A stretch of DNA of 64,000 nt from Betaproteobacteria bacterium (GCA_016210745.1 JACQTO010000142.1:1-64000); one strand, 5' to 3'. Positions 52,739 to 62,440 are shown, counted from the first letter of the stretch. The notes: a model not told the origin generated them from the sequence alone. Numbers and translations: made by a program.

Positions 52739-55700
52739 ATGCTGCCTAGTTGCATTCGCACTTACCTACCCGCGGCTCTGCGTGCTGTCTCGCTGGGTGT
52801 GGCGCTTCTCGGCTGTTTGGCACCTGACTCCCACGCCCAACAGCGCCGCCCCGCACGTGAGGTTCAACAGCCTCGCGACACCCGCCAGATCCAAGTCGAT
52901 GATCGCCGCTGGCAGCAGCTTGCCGACGAGGCTGAAGCGGCGCTTGCCGCAGGTAGTTATTCCGCCGCGGAACAGATCAGCCGGCAGCTTGTCGAGGAGG
53001 CGCTGCGGGTATTCGGCGGGGACCATGCCAATAGTGCGGCGAGTCGGTCAATTCTGGGATCGGCTTTGCTGCGCCAAGGCAGATACGCCGATGCCGAGGT
53101 CCAATTTCGACAGGCGCTATCAATCTACGAGCGGCGCTCCGGCGCCGATTCGATCAATGCGGCTTCGGCGCTCAACAATCTGGCGCTTACCCTGGAGCGG
53201 ATGGGTAATTTCGCGAGCGCCGAGGCGTTGCTGCGCCGCGCGTACAACAATCTCGAAAAGGCGCTGGGACCCGCGCATCCGGATACGGCGACGACGATGT
53301 CGAATCTGGGCCGGGTGCTCGACTCCCAGGGAAAGCTCGGTGCAAGCGCCGAAATCGGCGCCGCGCAGCCCGGACCGGCCAAGACCCCCGACGATCCACT
53401 GCAGCTTGCGGCGCGTGCCGAGGAATTGATCGCAAGAGGACAGTACCAGGAAGCCGAGACGCTGCATTACCGCGTGCTAGCCATCCACGAAAAGACGCTC
53501 GGGATCGAGCATCCGATTACCGCCACCAGTCTTTCCAATCTCGGCAACGTACTCTATCTGCAGGGCAAATTCGAGGAAGCAGAGCAGGTCCACCGGCGCA
53601 CGCTGCGGATTCGCGAGCGGGTGCTGGGGCCGAGCCACCCGGATACGGCGACCAGCCTCAACAACCTTGGCAACGTGCTCTTCATGCAGGGTAAAGACGA
53701 CCGCATGTCGCCGTCCGAAACCCGCGCTCGCTTGAGCGCCGGCCAGAGCGTGGTTTCAAGAACCGAAGTGGAGAATCTCTACAGGCGGGCGGTGACGATA
53801 CAGGAGAGCACGCTCGGACCCGATCATCCTGCACTCGCCAATACGCTCAACAACCTCGGCGCATTGCTTGATCAGCGCGGTGAATATTCGGAGGCCGAGC
53901 CGTTGCAGCGGCGTGCGCTCGCCATCCTCGATAGATCTCTGGGGCCGCTGCACGCGGATACGGCGGCCACACTGACCACGCTTGCAGTGTCCCTGGATCG
54001 GCAGGGAAAACTGGTCGAGGCCGAGCAGACCTATAGGCGCGCAGTCGAGACTTCGCGCGACGCCGGCAATCCCCGGACGCTGCTGCTCAACTCCAGCCGT
54101 CTGGGATTCACCCTGGCCAAGCGCGGACGTTATCGAGAGGCCTTGCCCTATTATCGCGAAGCGATCGACACGCTCGACACTCTGTATGTGCGCACCCGCG
54201 GTCTCTCTGAGGAGACACGAGCGGCCTTCCTCGGCCAGTACAGCAACATCTACCTCGAGACGATCAAGCTGTTGCTGCACCTGCACCGGCAGAATCCCGA
54301 ACGCCGGTACGACCGGCAGATACTGGAGGTCGCCTCGCGCAATCAGAGCCGGATGTTCACCGACCTGATGCGCCAAGCCGATGTAGCCAAGTTTGCCGGC
54401 GAGGAAGCGTTTCTTGCGCTGCGCGGCCGGCGCGAACGGTTGACGGAACGCATCGACCTTCTGGGGCAGGCTCTGGTCACGATTCCGTTCAAGGAGCCGA
54501 ACGCCGGGGCGCGCCGCGACGAGTTTTCAGGCGAGCTTGCCCGGGCGAGAGCCGAGCTGGCGCAGGTTGAGGCCGCGCTGTGGCGAAGCTACCCGCGCTT
54601 TATGGAGCTGACCAATCCGCGCCCCGTGACATCCGATGATCTGCAGTCCAAGCTGTTGCGCGAAGGCGAGGTGCTGCTCTCCTACGTGCTCTTGCCTCAG
54701 GAAACGGTGATATTCGCGGTTACCCGCGAGCGCTTCAGGATGGTGGTGCATGCGGCCAGACGCGAGGACATCGCGCGCCGCATCCATGAGATCCGGCGCA
54801 CCCTCGACAAGGTGGCAGGCGGAGAGTCGGTGCTGTTCCTGCGCTTCATCGATCCGATGGAGCTCAATGCGCTTTATCGCGACTTGGTCGCGCCGGTCCG
54901 TGAACTGCTCGCGGGCCGCGAGAAGGTGATTGTTGTCGGCGACGGGCCGCTGTTGACCGTGCCCCTTGAGCTATTCGTCACCCAATGGGGTGCGCGCGAG
55001 CAACAGGCGTTTCGCGCCGCTCGCGCGGAGTCGAACGGTTCGGCCGAGCGCCCGTTCCTCGCCGAGTATGCGCTGGCGGCATTTCTCGGAAAATCGCACC
55101 GCTTCGCTTACCTGCCGAGCTTGTCGGCGCTTGCCTCGCAGCGGCTTTATCCGAAGCCGGCGGCGGCGCGCCAATACGCGCTGATAGCATTTGCCGATCC
55201 GGATTTCACGCCGGGGCCGGGGCGCACATTTTCGGCCGCAACCCGCGCAAGACTCGAAGCGATGGGGAACAGTTTGCCGCGCCGCCACGATGGCTCCCCC
55301 GAGATCCCGAGGCTCAGGGAAACGGCCGAGGAAGCGAAGGAAATCGCCGGCTTGCTCGCCGGAAAAAGTGAGCTCTACCTCGGCGAACAGGCGCAGGAGT
55401 GGCGTGCGAAGAAGGGCGACCTCAAGAAGGCGCGCTTTGTACTCTTTGCCACTCATGGGTTCCTGGGCGGGGAATTCGTGCCCGCCGGCGCGTCCGACGC
55501 CGAAGCTGCGTTGCCGCTGCGCAAGCCGCGAAGGAGCACGGCGCAGCCGGCTCTCGCACTGACGCTGGTTGGAGACCTGCGGGGCGAGGACGGCATGCTG
55601 ACCATGAAGGAGGTGATCGAGGATGTGGAACTGAATGCTGACCTGGTCGCGCTATCGGCGTGCAATACGGCGGGCGAGACGGCACAGGCAAACAACGGCG

Positions 55701-55960
55701 AGGGCTTTGCCGGCTTGACCAGGGCTTTCATGTTCGCAGGCGCCAAGAGCCTGATCGTTTCACACTGGAGCGTAGACAGCCTGTCGACCCAGGCACTCAT
55801 GACGGCAACCTTTCGCAATTTGCGCTCCGGCGGTGCTGCATTCTCGGCTCTGAGCGATGCGCAGCGCGGGATGCTCTCGGCACGCTTCAACAACGGGACC
55901 TACCATTTTTCGCGCAGTCACCCGTTTTTCTGGGCGCCGTTCGTGTACGTGGGAGACTGA
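52739..55960 (+). CDS. exported TPR-CHAT protein (caspase-like peptidase fold)
   Basis: 1073 aa. Signal peptide about residues 1-33 (LGCLAPDSHA/QQRR). Residues about 50-500 hold kinesin-light-chain-type TPR repeats (ALGPAHPDTATTMSNLG and variants). Residues about 640-1070 form a CHAT domain with the His in FATHGFLGGE (His906) and the Cys in ALSACNTAGE (Cys975), so the caspase-like dyad is intact. CHAT domains are proteases related to caspases/separases. A GTG four codons upstream (52727) is an alternative start. The cyclase gene follows after 5 bp. Confidence 0.85.
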   Translation: MLPSCIRTYLPAALRAVSLGVALLGCLAPDSHAQQRRPAREVQQPRDTRQIQVDDRRWQQLADEAEAALAAGSYSAAEQISRQLVEEALRVFGGDHANSAASRSILGSALLRQGRYADAEVQFRQALSIYERRSGADSINAASALNNLALTLERMGNFASAEALLRRAYNNLEKALGPAHPDTATTMSNLGRVLDSQGKLGASAEIGAAQPGPAKTPDDPLQLAARAEELIARGQYQEAETLHYRVLAIHEKTLGIEHPITATSLSNLGNVLYLQGKFEEAEQVHRRTLRIRERVLGPSHPDTATSLNNLGNVLFMQGKDDRMSPSETRARLSAGQSVVSRTEVENLYRRAVTIQESTLGPDHPALANTLNNLGALLDQRGEYSEAEPLQRRALAILDRSLGPLHADTAATLTTLAVSLDRQGKLVEAEQTYRRAVETSRDAGNPRTLLLNSSRLGFTLAKRGRYREALPYYREAIDTLDTLYVRTRGLSEETRAAFLGQYSNIYLETIKLLLHLHRQNPERRYDRQILEVASRNQSRMFTDLMRQADVAKFAGEEAFLALRGRRERLTERIDLLGQALVTIPFKEPNAGARRDEFSGELARARAELAQVEAALWRSYPRFMELTNPRPVTSDDLQSKLLREGEVLLSYVLLPQETVIFAVTRERFRMVVHAARREDIARRIHEIRRTLDKVAGGESVLFLRFIDPMELNALYRDLVAPVRELLAGREKVIVVGDGPLLTVPLELFVTQWGAREQQAFRAARAESNGSAERPFLAEYALAAFLGKSHRFAYLPSLSALASQRLYPKPAAARQYALIAFADPDFTPGPGRTFSAATRARLEAMGNSLPRRHDGSPEIPRLRETAEEAKEIAGLLAGKSELYLGEQAQEWRAKKGDLKKARFVLFATHGFLGGEFVPAGASDAEAALPLRKPRRSTAQPALALTLVGDLRGEDGMLTMKEVIEDVELNADLVALSACNTAGETAQANNGEGFAGLTRAFMFAGAKSLIVSHWSVDSLSTQALMTATFRNLRSGGAAFSALSDAQRGMLSARFNNGTYHFSRSHPFFWAPFVYVGD

Positions 55961-55965
55961 ACCGA

Positions 55966-57918
55966 GTGACTTCAGTTCTCGGAAGATCCGTAAAACCGCT
56001 TCACTTCGTCGCCGTCGTTGCGCTGGCGCTCAGCTTGGGTTTCCTGATCGAGCGCGCGGGATGGCTCGTGTCGCTGGAGAACCTGTACTACGACTACTGG
56101 CATCAGTTGGCCGGCAAGCGGCGCGAGGCCGGACATACGGCGGTGATCGCGGTGGACGACGAAACGCTGCTGCTGCTCAAGGATGAGCCGCTCGCATTCT
56201 GGGCGCCGCATTTCGCCAAGGCGATGGATACGGCGACCAGGGCGGGTGTCAAGACCATTGGACTCGATTTTATCTACACCGTCGGTGCGGAGGCCTGGCT
56301 GAAGAAACTCGACCTTCCCGACAACGAGATCAGCCGCAACTTCGACTCGCCGCTTCGAGCGCAGCTGGCCGCGGGCAACAAGATCCTGATTACGCATCTG
56401 GTCGAAAACGCGAAGGGCGAACTGGAGTTGCTGCTGCCGCCGCAGGATCACCTTGTTCTATTGCCCCAGGGTCTGAATGATCTCGGCGTGGCCAACCTCT
56501 ATCCGGACACCGACAAACTGGTGCGGCACTTCTACCCGGTGCTATTGGCCGACCCGCAGTTTCCCGGCATCAGCTTCGGCATGCAGCTCGCCCTGCGCGC
56601 CGCGGGCGCCGATGCGAAGCACGGCGCTTGGGAACTCGGGGGCGTGCAGTGGCGGCGAGAGCGCTTGCTCGCGCGCATTGGCTACGTCGGGCCACCCGGA
56701 ACCGTGCCTACAATTTCGATGAGCAAGCTGCTCAAGGCCGATGCGCTCGCCGACCCGCAAGTGCAGGCGCTCAAAGGCCGCTCGGTCGTCATCGCAGCCA
56801 ACAACGCCGGCAGCTCCGACCGGCACTTCACTCCGTATTCGCGTGGCATCCTGGGTTGGACCAGCGACCAGATGACCGGGGGTGAGATTCATGCCAACAT
56901 CATCGAGACGCTGCTATCGGGCCATTTTCCGCGTTCGCTGCCGCTGGCGCTGCAATGGGTTTATGTGCTTGCCTGGTTGCTGGTCGCGACGGTGCTCTAT
57001 CTGAGACTGAATCCATTGGGCGGTGCTGCGGTCGCAGTGCTATTGTCGGAAGCCGCATTGGTGCCGGCTTATGCCGCGTTCCTCGCCGACTGGACGCTGC
57101 CCGCGGGAAGCGTCCAAACAACGCTCGCGCTTGGATTTCTAGCGACGCTGGGCCTGCGTCTTACGGGTGAGGAGCGCAAGCGTACTCAGCTGAAGCAGAT
57201 GTTCGGTCGCTACGTTTCCGACGAAGTGGTCGCGGCGCTGCTGGCCGAGGACGCATCGCCGGACCTGGGGGGTGTGGAAGTCGAGGTGACGGTCTTGTTT
57301 ACGGACATCCGCAATTTCACCACGATGTCGGAGAAACTCGGTGCGCACGAGGTGGTCCAGATGTTGAACGCGTACTTTTCGCGCGTGGGCGAGCCGATCC
57401 TCAAGCAGGGGGGCATGGTCAACAAGTACATCGGCGACGCGGTGATGGCGGTGTTCGGCTCCCCGGTCTACTACCCCGACCATGCCCGGCGCGCTCTTGC
57501 CGCCGCGGTCGATATCGCCAAGGTGGCGCAGAATTTCCGGCAGTGGATGAAAGAGACCTTCCCCGAGCGCGGGCTGCCCGAGTTCTCGATCGGTATCGGG
57601 CTGCACACCGGCCGCTGCGTGGTCGGCAACATCGGCTCGGTGAAGCGAACCGAGTTCACCGCGATCGGCGACACCGTGAATACGGCCTCGCGCCTGGAAA
57701 GCATCACCAAGGAGCTGGGCTGCGTGCTGGTCGCGAGCGCGATCACCGTCCGGGCGGCAGGGACAGGCGTGATCACCGGTCGCAAAGAAACCGTGACGGC
57801 AAAGGGCCGCGCGGAGCCGATCGACGTGTACGAGGTGCTGGGACTGGAACAGGAGCAGCTACCCATAGCGCAACCTCCGGACAGCACCGCGAGTTCGGAT
57901 AAAAGCGAGCGCGGTTAA
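55966..57918 (+). CDS. CHASE2-domain adenylate/guanylate cyclase
   Basis: 650 aa from a GTG. One N-terminal membrane helix (FVAVVALALSLGFLIERAGW), an extracytoplasmic CHASE2 sensor (about 30-320, GKRREAGHTAVIAVDDETL, VKTIGLDFIY), three membrane helices (about 325-405), then a class III cyclase domain. The metal-binding aspartates are in FTDIRNF (Asp447) and KYIGD (Asp491), with the purine-specifying Lys487 and the VNTASR transition-state motif, so cAMP production is expected. It signals an envelope cue, perhaps from the CHAT or FecR partner proteins. Confidence 0.88.
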   Translation: MTSVLGRSVKPLHFVAVVALALSLGFLIERAGWLVSLENLYYDYWHQLAGKRREAGHTAVIAVDDETLLLLKDEPLAFWAPHFAKAMDTATRAGVKTIGLDFIYTVGAEAWLKKLDLPDNEISRNFDSPLRAQLAAGNKILITHLVENAKGELELLLPPQDHLVLLPQGLNDLGVANLYPDTDKLVRHFYPVLLADPQFPGISFGMQLALRAAGADAKHGAWELGGVQWRRERLLARIGYVGPPGTVPTISMSKLLKADALADPQVQALKGRSVVIAANNAGSSDRHFTPYSRGILGWTSDQMTGGEIHANIIETLLSGHFPRSLPLALQWVYVLAWLLVATVLYLRLNPLGGAAVAVLLSEAALVPAYAAFLADWTLPAGSVQTTLALGFLATLGLRLTGEERKRTQLKQMFGRYVSDEVVAALLAEDASPDLGGVEVEVTVLFTDIRNFTTMSEKLGAHEVVQMLNAYFSRVGEPILKQGGMVNKYIGDAVMAVFGSPVYYPDHARRALAAAVDIAKVAQNFRQWMKETFPERGLPEFSIGIGLHTGRCVVGNIGSVKRTEFTAIGDTVNTASRLESITKELGCVLVASAITVRAAGTGVITGRKETVTAKGRAEPIDVYEVLGLEQEQLPIAQPPDSTASSDKSERG

Positions 57919-57929
57919 TAATGAACCGC
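57911..57929. terminator. short hairpin at the end of the cyclase gene
   Basis: GCGGTT (57911-57916) pairs with AACCGC (57924-57929) and includes the stop codon. No T-run follows. It may only partly separate the cyclase from the FecR gene. Confidence 0.3.
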
Positions 57930-58148
57930 AAATGGGAACGCGCTGCGGCAAAGTGCGAGGAAAATCAAGTGGGTTATGGACCGCGCGGGATAAGTGGTGC
58001 AGCGCAGTGGTCAGCAAAGCGTTTTTCGCCACGGCGACATTGAAAGGGTTTTAGCGTATTCGCCCGCGGCACGTGACAAATTACCTCATAACCGGTAGGG
58101 TGAAGCGACGGTCTTTGCTAGTATGTGTAACGACCATAGGGGGGAACC

Positions 58149-58814
58149 ATGGCGACAAATCGGATCGTTGCAGGGATGGCGGTGCTTGGTGCCACTGTTT
58201 CGTTTGCGGCGTTCTCGCAAGCGTCGGACGTAGGGCTGGTCAATATGCTCGCGGGCGACGTGTCGTACCAAAGTGGAAACGCCGCGCCAGGCAAGACTCA
58301 GGCCTTCATGAAAGTACGGCAGGGCGATCGGTTCACGGTGCCCGCGGGTGCGCAGGTGCGCGTCGTGTACTTTCAGGGTGGGCGTCAGGAAACGTGGAAG
58401 GGTCCGGTGGTTTTTCGCGCCGGCAGCCAGCAGAGCGAACCTGCGAGCGGATCGCCGGCGGAAGTAGCGACGTTGCCCTCGGCGGTGCCGTATAGGATTT
58501 CGCAAATTCCGGAACTGATCCAGATCGCCAGGATCGGCCGCTCCGGGGGGGTGCAGGTGCGCGGTGCGGCGAAGTCCCCAAGGCTGACCGCCGAACAAAA
58601 AGCCGAGGTGGCCAGCGCGCAGGACAACTACCGCAAGCTTCGCGCTGCTTCCACCGCCGACGACGTTACCCCGGAACTCTATCTTTACACCGTGCTGCAG
58701 GACTACCTGCTCTACGACGATATGAAGCCGGTAGCCGAAGACATGGTCAAGCGCCAGCCGAATAACGCCGATCTGCAGGCGCTGCTCTCCTGGGTCAGGA
58801 GCAAGACACAGTAG
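58149..58814 (+). CDS. FecR-domain exported protein
   Basis: 221 aa with a signal peptide (MAVLGATVSFAAFSQA, about 9-26). The region VGLVNMLAGDVSYQSG ... MKVRQGDRFTVPAGAQVRVVYFQGGRQETWKGP is a FecR-type beta domain, found in periplasmic sensor or scaffold proteins. The C-terminal half is helical and ends with a TPR-like stretch. GGGGGGAACC precedes the ATG. It is 230 bp after the cyclase gene on the same strand; the gap may hold its own promoter (weak TAGTAT at 58119). FecR proteins often accompany CHASE2 cyclases (known association). Confidence 0.8.
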   Translation: MATNRIVAGMAVLGATVSFAAFSQASDVGLVNMLAGDVSYQSGNAAPGKTQAFMKVRQGDRFTVPAGAQVRVVYFQGGRQETWKGPVVFRAGSQQSEPASGSPAEVATLPSAVPYRISQIPELIQIARIGRSGGVQVRGAAKSPRLTAEQKAEVASAQDNYRKLRAASTADDVTPELYLYTVLQDYLLYDDMKPVAEDMVKRQPNNADLQALLSWVRSKTQ

Positions 58815-58915
58815 CCGCGCGATCGCGCGGCTACCTCGGGGTTCTCAAAGGGCGCGAGCGGGCTTCCCGCCGCGCGCCACCGCCGCAAGACCGGCGGAGC
58901 GTTCGAGCGCTCCGC
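58811..58915. terminator. palindrome and hairpin after the FecR gene
   Basis: 58811-58834 is a perfect 24-bp palindrome (GTAGCCGCGCGA and its complement) that includes the FecR stop codon. A second hairpin, GCGGAGCG-TTCGAG-CGCTCCGC at 58894-58915, is followed by TTCCCTT. Together they probably end the CHAT/cyclase/FecR transcript. Confidence 0.6.
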
Positions 58916-58970
58916 GTTCCCTTACAGCTGACTGTTCACGATTCCGGTGAAGGATTCAGTCGCTTAGAAG

Positions 58971-59102
58971 TTCGCCAATATTTGGCGAAGATTTGATTTC
59001 CAAATTCGTCTCCCCTTTTTGCCCAGTTGCGAGCAACTGGGCAAAAAGGGGAGATCAATAAAGGCAAAACCACCCTCTTCGGATCCGGCCATGCCGGCTT
59101 AG
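58971..59102 (+). ncRNA. candidate structured RNA element, copy 3
   Basis: A small hairpin TTCGCCAA-TAT-TTGGCGAA (58971-58989) includes the conserved upstream box. Then comes a perfect 22-bp hairpin (59009-59030 with 59033-59054), then AATAAAGGCAAAACC, the mini-hairpin CCGGC-CAT-GCCGG (59085-59097) and CTTAG. The flanks closely match copy 1, while the stem differs (TTTTTGCCCAG versus TTTCGTGTGG). It lies 75 bp upstream of the kinase-fusion gene. Confidence 0.5.
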
Positions 59103-59176
59103 CTATCCGGCGGCACATATTCGGCGCCCGCGTTGCTGCAGTAAAATAGGCATCAGCGGGGAACAATGAGGGCGCA

Positions 59177-60808
59177 ATGTCGCTCGGCCGAGTCATGCCG
59201 GAACCCAGCATCGAGTCGCTCATAGCGGCATTGCGCGATTCGGCGTGCTATCCGCACCCCGCGGAAGGCGTGGAAGTGCTTGAAACGCATGCCTCCTACG
59301 TGCTTCTGGCGGGAGCCTACGCGTACAAGATCAAGAAGCCCGTCAATCTCGGCTTCCTCGATTTCAGCACACTCGAAGCGCGGCGCTTCTTCTGCGAGGA
59401 GGAACTGCGGCTCAATCGGCGCACCGCGCCTCAACTCTACCTGGATGTCGTCGCGATCGCCGACGGCGAGGGCGCTCCGGTCGTGGGTGGCGGCGGTGCC
59501 GCGATCGAGTATGCGGTGCGCATGCGCCGGTTTCCGCAAGAGGCGTTGCTCGACCGCTTGGCGCGGCGAGGCGCGCTCTTGCCGCGGTACTTGGATGTGC
59601 TCGCCCGGTCGTTGGCCGTGTTTCACGGGGGTGTTGCCCGAGTTCCGGCCGACGCGGGATTCGGCGCCCCGGCACGGGTGCTTGCACAGGCTATGCAAAA
59701 CTTCGATCAGATGCTCGGGATGGTCGAGGATGCCTCCGATGCCGCCCGATTGCATGGCTTGCGCGAGTGGACCGGCCGCGTGCACTCGTTGCTCGGAGGG
59801 GCGTTTGAGGCGCGCAAGCGCGGCGGTTTTGTCCGCGAATGCCATGGCGATCTGCACCTGGGCAACATTGTGCTGATCGACGACGCGCCGACTCCGTTCG
59901 ACGGCATCGAGTTCAATGCGGAATTCCGCTGGATCGACGTCGCGAGCGAGATCGCGTTCCTGGTGATGGACCTGCTCGACCACGCCCTGCCGGCGGCCGC
60001 TTTCCGCTTCCTCAACGGCTACCTGGAGGCGAGCGGCGATTACGCGGGCCTGTGCGTTTTCCGTTTCTACCTTGTGTATCGGGCTCTGGTACGCGCCAAG
60101 GTCTCGTGCATCCGCGCGCATCAAGCGCACATCGTGGGCGCGGACAAAGACCGCGCCATGAGCGAATATCGTGACCATCTGTGCCTGGCCGAACGCCTGG
60201 CGGCACCTTCGCGCGCGGCGCTTGTGCTCATGCATGGCCTGTCGGGGTCGGGCAAGACGGAAATCGCGCAAAGGCTGCTCGAGTCACTCGGCGCGATAAG
60301 GCTACGCTCGGACGTGGAAAGGAAGCGCCTGCACGGCCTCGATGCCGGTACGCGAACGGAATCCGGACTGGAATCGGGCATCTATGCGCCGTCGACGACG
60401 GCGCGGACCTACGCCCGCCTCGCCGAGTTGGCGCGCGAGCTGCTTGCGGCCGGTTATGCGGTAATTGTCGACGCGGCGTTCCTGCGGCGCGGGCAGCGCG
60501 GTGCCTTCGCCGCTCTGGCAAGCGAGTGGACCCTGCCGATGGCCATCGTTTCGTGCCGCGCCTCCGAGGCCGAGATTCGGGTGCGCCTCGCGCGCCGCGA
60601 GCGCGCCGGTGAGGACGCCTCGGAGGCGGGAACGGCAGTGCTGGATCGGCAGCTGGAAATTCAGGAACCGCTTGGCGAAGATGAGATAGCGCGAGCCGTC
60701 CCGATCGACTCGGAGGCTGGGGAGAAAGCGTATCGCGATGCGGTAGCTTCACTGTTGCGCCTTCTGGGTCTGGAGGCGGCCAAGCGCAAAATTGGAAACC
60801 ATGTTTGA
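59177..60808 (+). CDS. APH-like kinase / P-loop kinase fusion protein
   Basis: 543 aa. The N-terminal two thirds form an aminoglycoside-phosphotransferase-like kinase: KIKKPVNLGFLDFS, catalytic ECHGDLHLGNIVLID (His223 in HGDLHLGN) and FDGIEFNAEFRWIDVASE. The C-terminal third is a separate P-loop ATPase/kinase (HGLSGSGKTEIAQRL, GLSGSGKT at 354-361; LRSDVERKRL). This fusion is a widespread conserved but uncharacterised bacterial protein; the substrate is unknown. The next gene overlaps by 8 bp. Confidence 0.85.
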   Translation: MSLGRVMPEPSIESLIAALRDSACYPHPAEGVEVLETHASYVLLAGAYAYKIKKPVNLGFLDFSTLEARRFFCEEELRLNRRTAPQLYLDVVAIADGEGAPVVGGGGAAIEYAVRMRRFPQEALLDRLARRGALLPRYLDVLARSLAVFHGGVARVPADAGFGAPARVLAQAMQNFDQMLGMVEDASDAARLHGLREWTGRVHSLLGGAFEARKRGGFVRECHGDLHLGNIVLIDDAPTPFDGIEFNAEFRWIDVASEIAFLVMDLLDHALPAAAFRFLNGYLEASGDYAGLCVFRFYLVYRALVRAKVSCIRAHQAHIVGADKDRAMSEYRDHLCLAERLAAPSRAALVLMHGLSGSGKTEIAQRLLESLGAIRLRSDVERKRLHGLDAGTRTESGLESGIYAPSTTARTYARLAELARELLAAGYAVIVDAAFLRRGQRGAFAALASEWTLPMAIVSCRASEAEIRVRLARRERAGEDASEAGTAVLDRQLEIQEPLGEDEIARAVPIDSEAGEKAYRDAVASLLRLLGLEAAKRKIGNHV

Positions 60809-62438
60809 TTTTCTGAAGGCTTTCGAATCCAAGGCCGACCATCCGATGGCCACCGAGGTCGAGGCGCAAGCCATTCTGGCATTGCTCGAAGACGAGCAGC
60901 CCGAGGCGGCGCTCGAGCAGCTCGTGGATTGGGCGCGATCGCTGCGCGAGGCCGATGGGTTCGCTTGCGACACGCGGTTCGGCGTCGTGAAAGCGATCGA
61001 CGAGTGCGCCCGACCGCGCCTCGAGAATGTGCTTGCCGAATTTTTCGCCCATGTTCATGTTCGCGATCGAACGCAGAAGAAATCGTTTGAGCTGCTGCAT
61101 TCGTACTGGAGCGAGATTTCCGGCGCTTATGCCAGGTGCGTGGCCGACCATGAGCACGGACTGCAGGGTGCGGCACGACTCCGCGAGGAATTACCGCTTG
61201 CGCTGGGGCGTTCCATGCGTGCGGCAGGGCAGGCGGCGCGCATGCGCTGCCTGCGTTACCTCGGGATCGAAACGGGAACCTGGGCTGAACTCTCGCGCCA
61301 GTTCGCCTACGCGGAACTCCTGGGCATCGACGACAAGGCCTTCGTGCCCTATCCGGGTGAAGTTCATTCGACCGCCCGGGCAGAGTTTCTCAAGGTGCTT
61401 GGTCTGAGTCTCGCCGCACTGCATGAACTGCCGCCGCAGCAGATCGAACTTGCCTTCCGCATCCTGGGCCGCTTTGCCGCATCGTTCGCCTGGGCCCGGC
61501 AAATCAAGCCGGAATGCAATTTCGTCATCGATCTTTCCGCAAAATCTCCCCCCTGCCAAGTGAGTCCCAAAGGGCCGGCGGCGCCGTCGATGCGCTATTT
61601 CGGCGGCGGGCCTGCTTTGTCGAAGCTGGAGGAGATCGAGCACCTGAGCGAGGCAAATCTGCTCTCGGAAGAGATGCGTTTCGGCAAGGAGTTCTCGCCG
61701 GCGCAGATTGTCACGGTGATCCGGCATCTGCGCACTTTTCTGGGAACGGTGCCGCCGCAGCGTCGCTATTCCCGTGCCGCGACCGGCGTCGAGTTGTCGG
61801 TGGTGCACGGGTTCCGTGCCATCTGTCAGCGCGTGGCAGCGATCGAGATCGGCGACAGCATCGCGCTCGGCGACGATCTGAGCGTGGAGCAGAAGAAAAG
61901 GGCTTCGATGCAGCTCCAGGCGGAAGAAATCGAGTCGCATCCCGAAACATGGCGGGAAAAAGACCGGAGCGAGTGGGGGATCGGCGTCGACATTCCGCCG
62001 GGGAAGGGCCAGTGGGCGGAGCCCGGCGTGGCGTGTGGCGTGCGCAATGGCGAGGATGGCCCATGGTCGGTCGGAATAATCCGCCGGCTCGAAGCCGACG
62101 ACAACGGGCACCTGCACGGCGGGTTTTGGATCCTGTCGAAGAAACCCATCTCGGTGTGGCTACGTGTGATCGGAACCGAAGGCCAGGAGGCTTCGAACTG
62201 GGAAACCTCGACCGGGTCATTCTCGTACCGGTACATGCGCGCCATTCTGCTTCCCGACGCGCTCAAGTGGCACGAGCATCCCGTGCTGCTCATGGGGCGG
62301 CAGGAACTGGGAATGGGCGAGATGTGCGAGGTGATGGTGGGCGAGCACAGCCGCACCATCGAACTGGTCGAATTGATCGAGGAGGGCGCTGACTATCTGC
62401 GCGTTGGATTCAAATGGCGAGCGCCGGCAAAGCCGTGA
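60801..62438 (+). CDS. uncharacterised conserved protein, possibly PilZ-like C-terminus
   Basis: 545 aa without signal peptide or membrane helices. The N-terminal part is helical (MFDFLKAFESKADHPMATEVEAQ, EAALEQLVDWARSLREADGF). The C-terminal part (about 420-540) is beta-rich, ending in LLMGRQELGMGEMCEVMVGEHSRTIELVELIEEG, and might be a PilZ-like barrel, but the RxxxR and DxSxxG c-di-GMP motifs are not evident. I do not recognise the family with confidence. Its start overlaps the kinase-fusion gene and its end nearly touches earP, so all three probably share a transcript. Confidence 0.7.
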   Translation: MFDFLKAFESKADHPMATEVEAQAILALLEDEQPEAALEQLVDWARSLREADGFACDTRFGVVKAIDECARPRLENVLAEFFAHVHVRDRTQKKSFELLHSYWSEISGAYARCVADHEHGLQGAARLREELPLALGRSMRAAGQAARMRCLRYLGIETGTWAELSRQFAYAELLGIDDKAFVPYPGEVHSTARAEFLKVLGLSLAALHELPPQQIELAFRILGRFAASFAWARQIKPECNFVIDLSAKSPPCQVSPKGPAAPSMRYFGGGPALSKLEEIEHLSEANLLSEEMRFGKEFSPAQIVTVIRHLRTFLGTVPPQRRYSRAATGVELSVVHGFRAICQRVAAIEIGDSIALGDDLSVEQKKRASMQLQAEEIESHPETWREKDRSEWGIGVDIPPGKGQWAEPGVACGVRNGEDGPWSVGIIRRLEADDNGHLHGGFWILSKKPISVWLRVIGTEGQEASNWETSTGSFSYRYMRAILLPDALKWHEHPVLLMGRQELGMGEMCEVMVGEHSRTIELVELIEEGADYLRVGFKWRAPAKP

Positions 62439-62440
62439 TA

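Noticed and set aside
52174-58814. Calling the CHAT/cyclase/FecR module an anti-phage system
   Set aside because: CHAT proteases occur in some defence systems, but nothing here (no gasdermin, effector nuclease or defence-island neighbours) supports that over envelope sensing.
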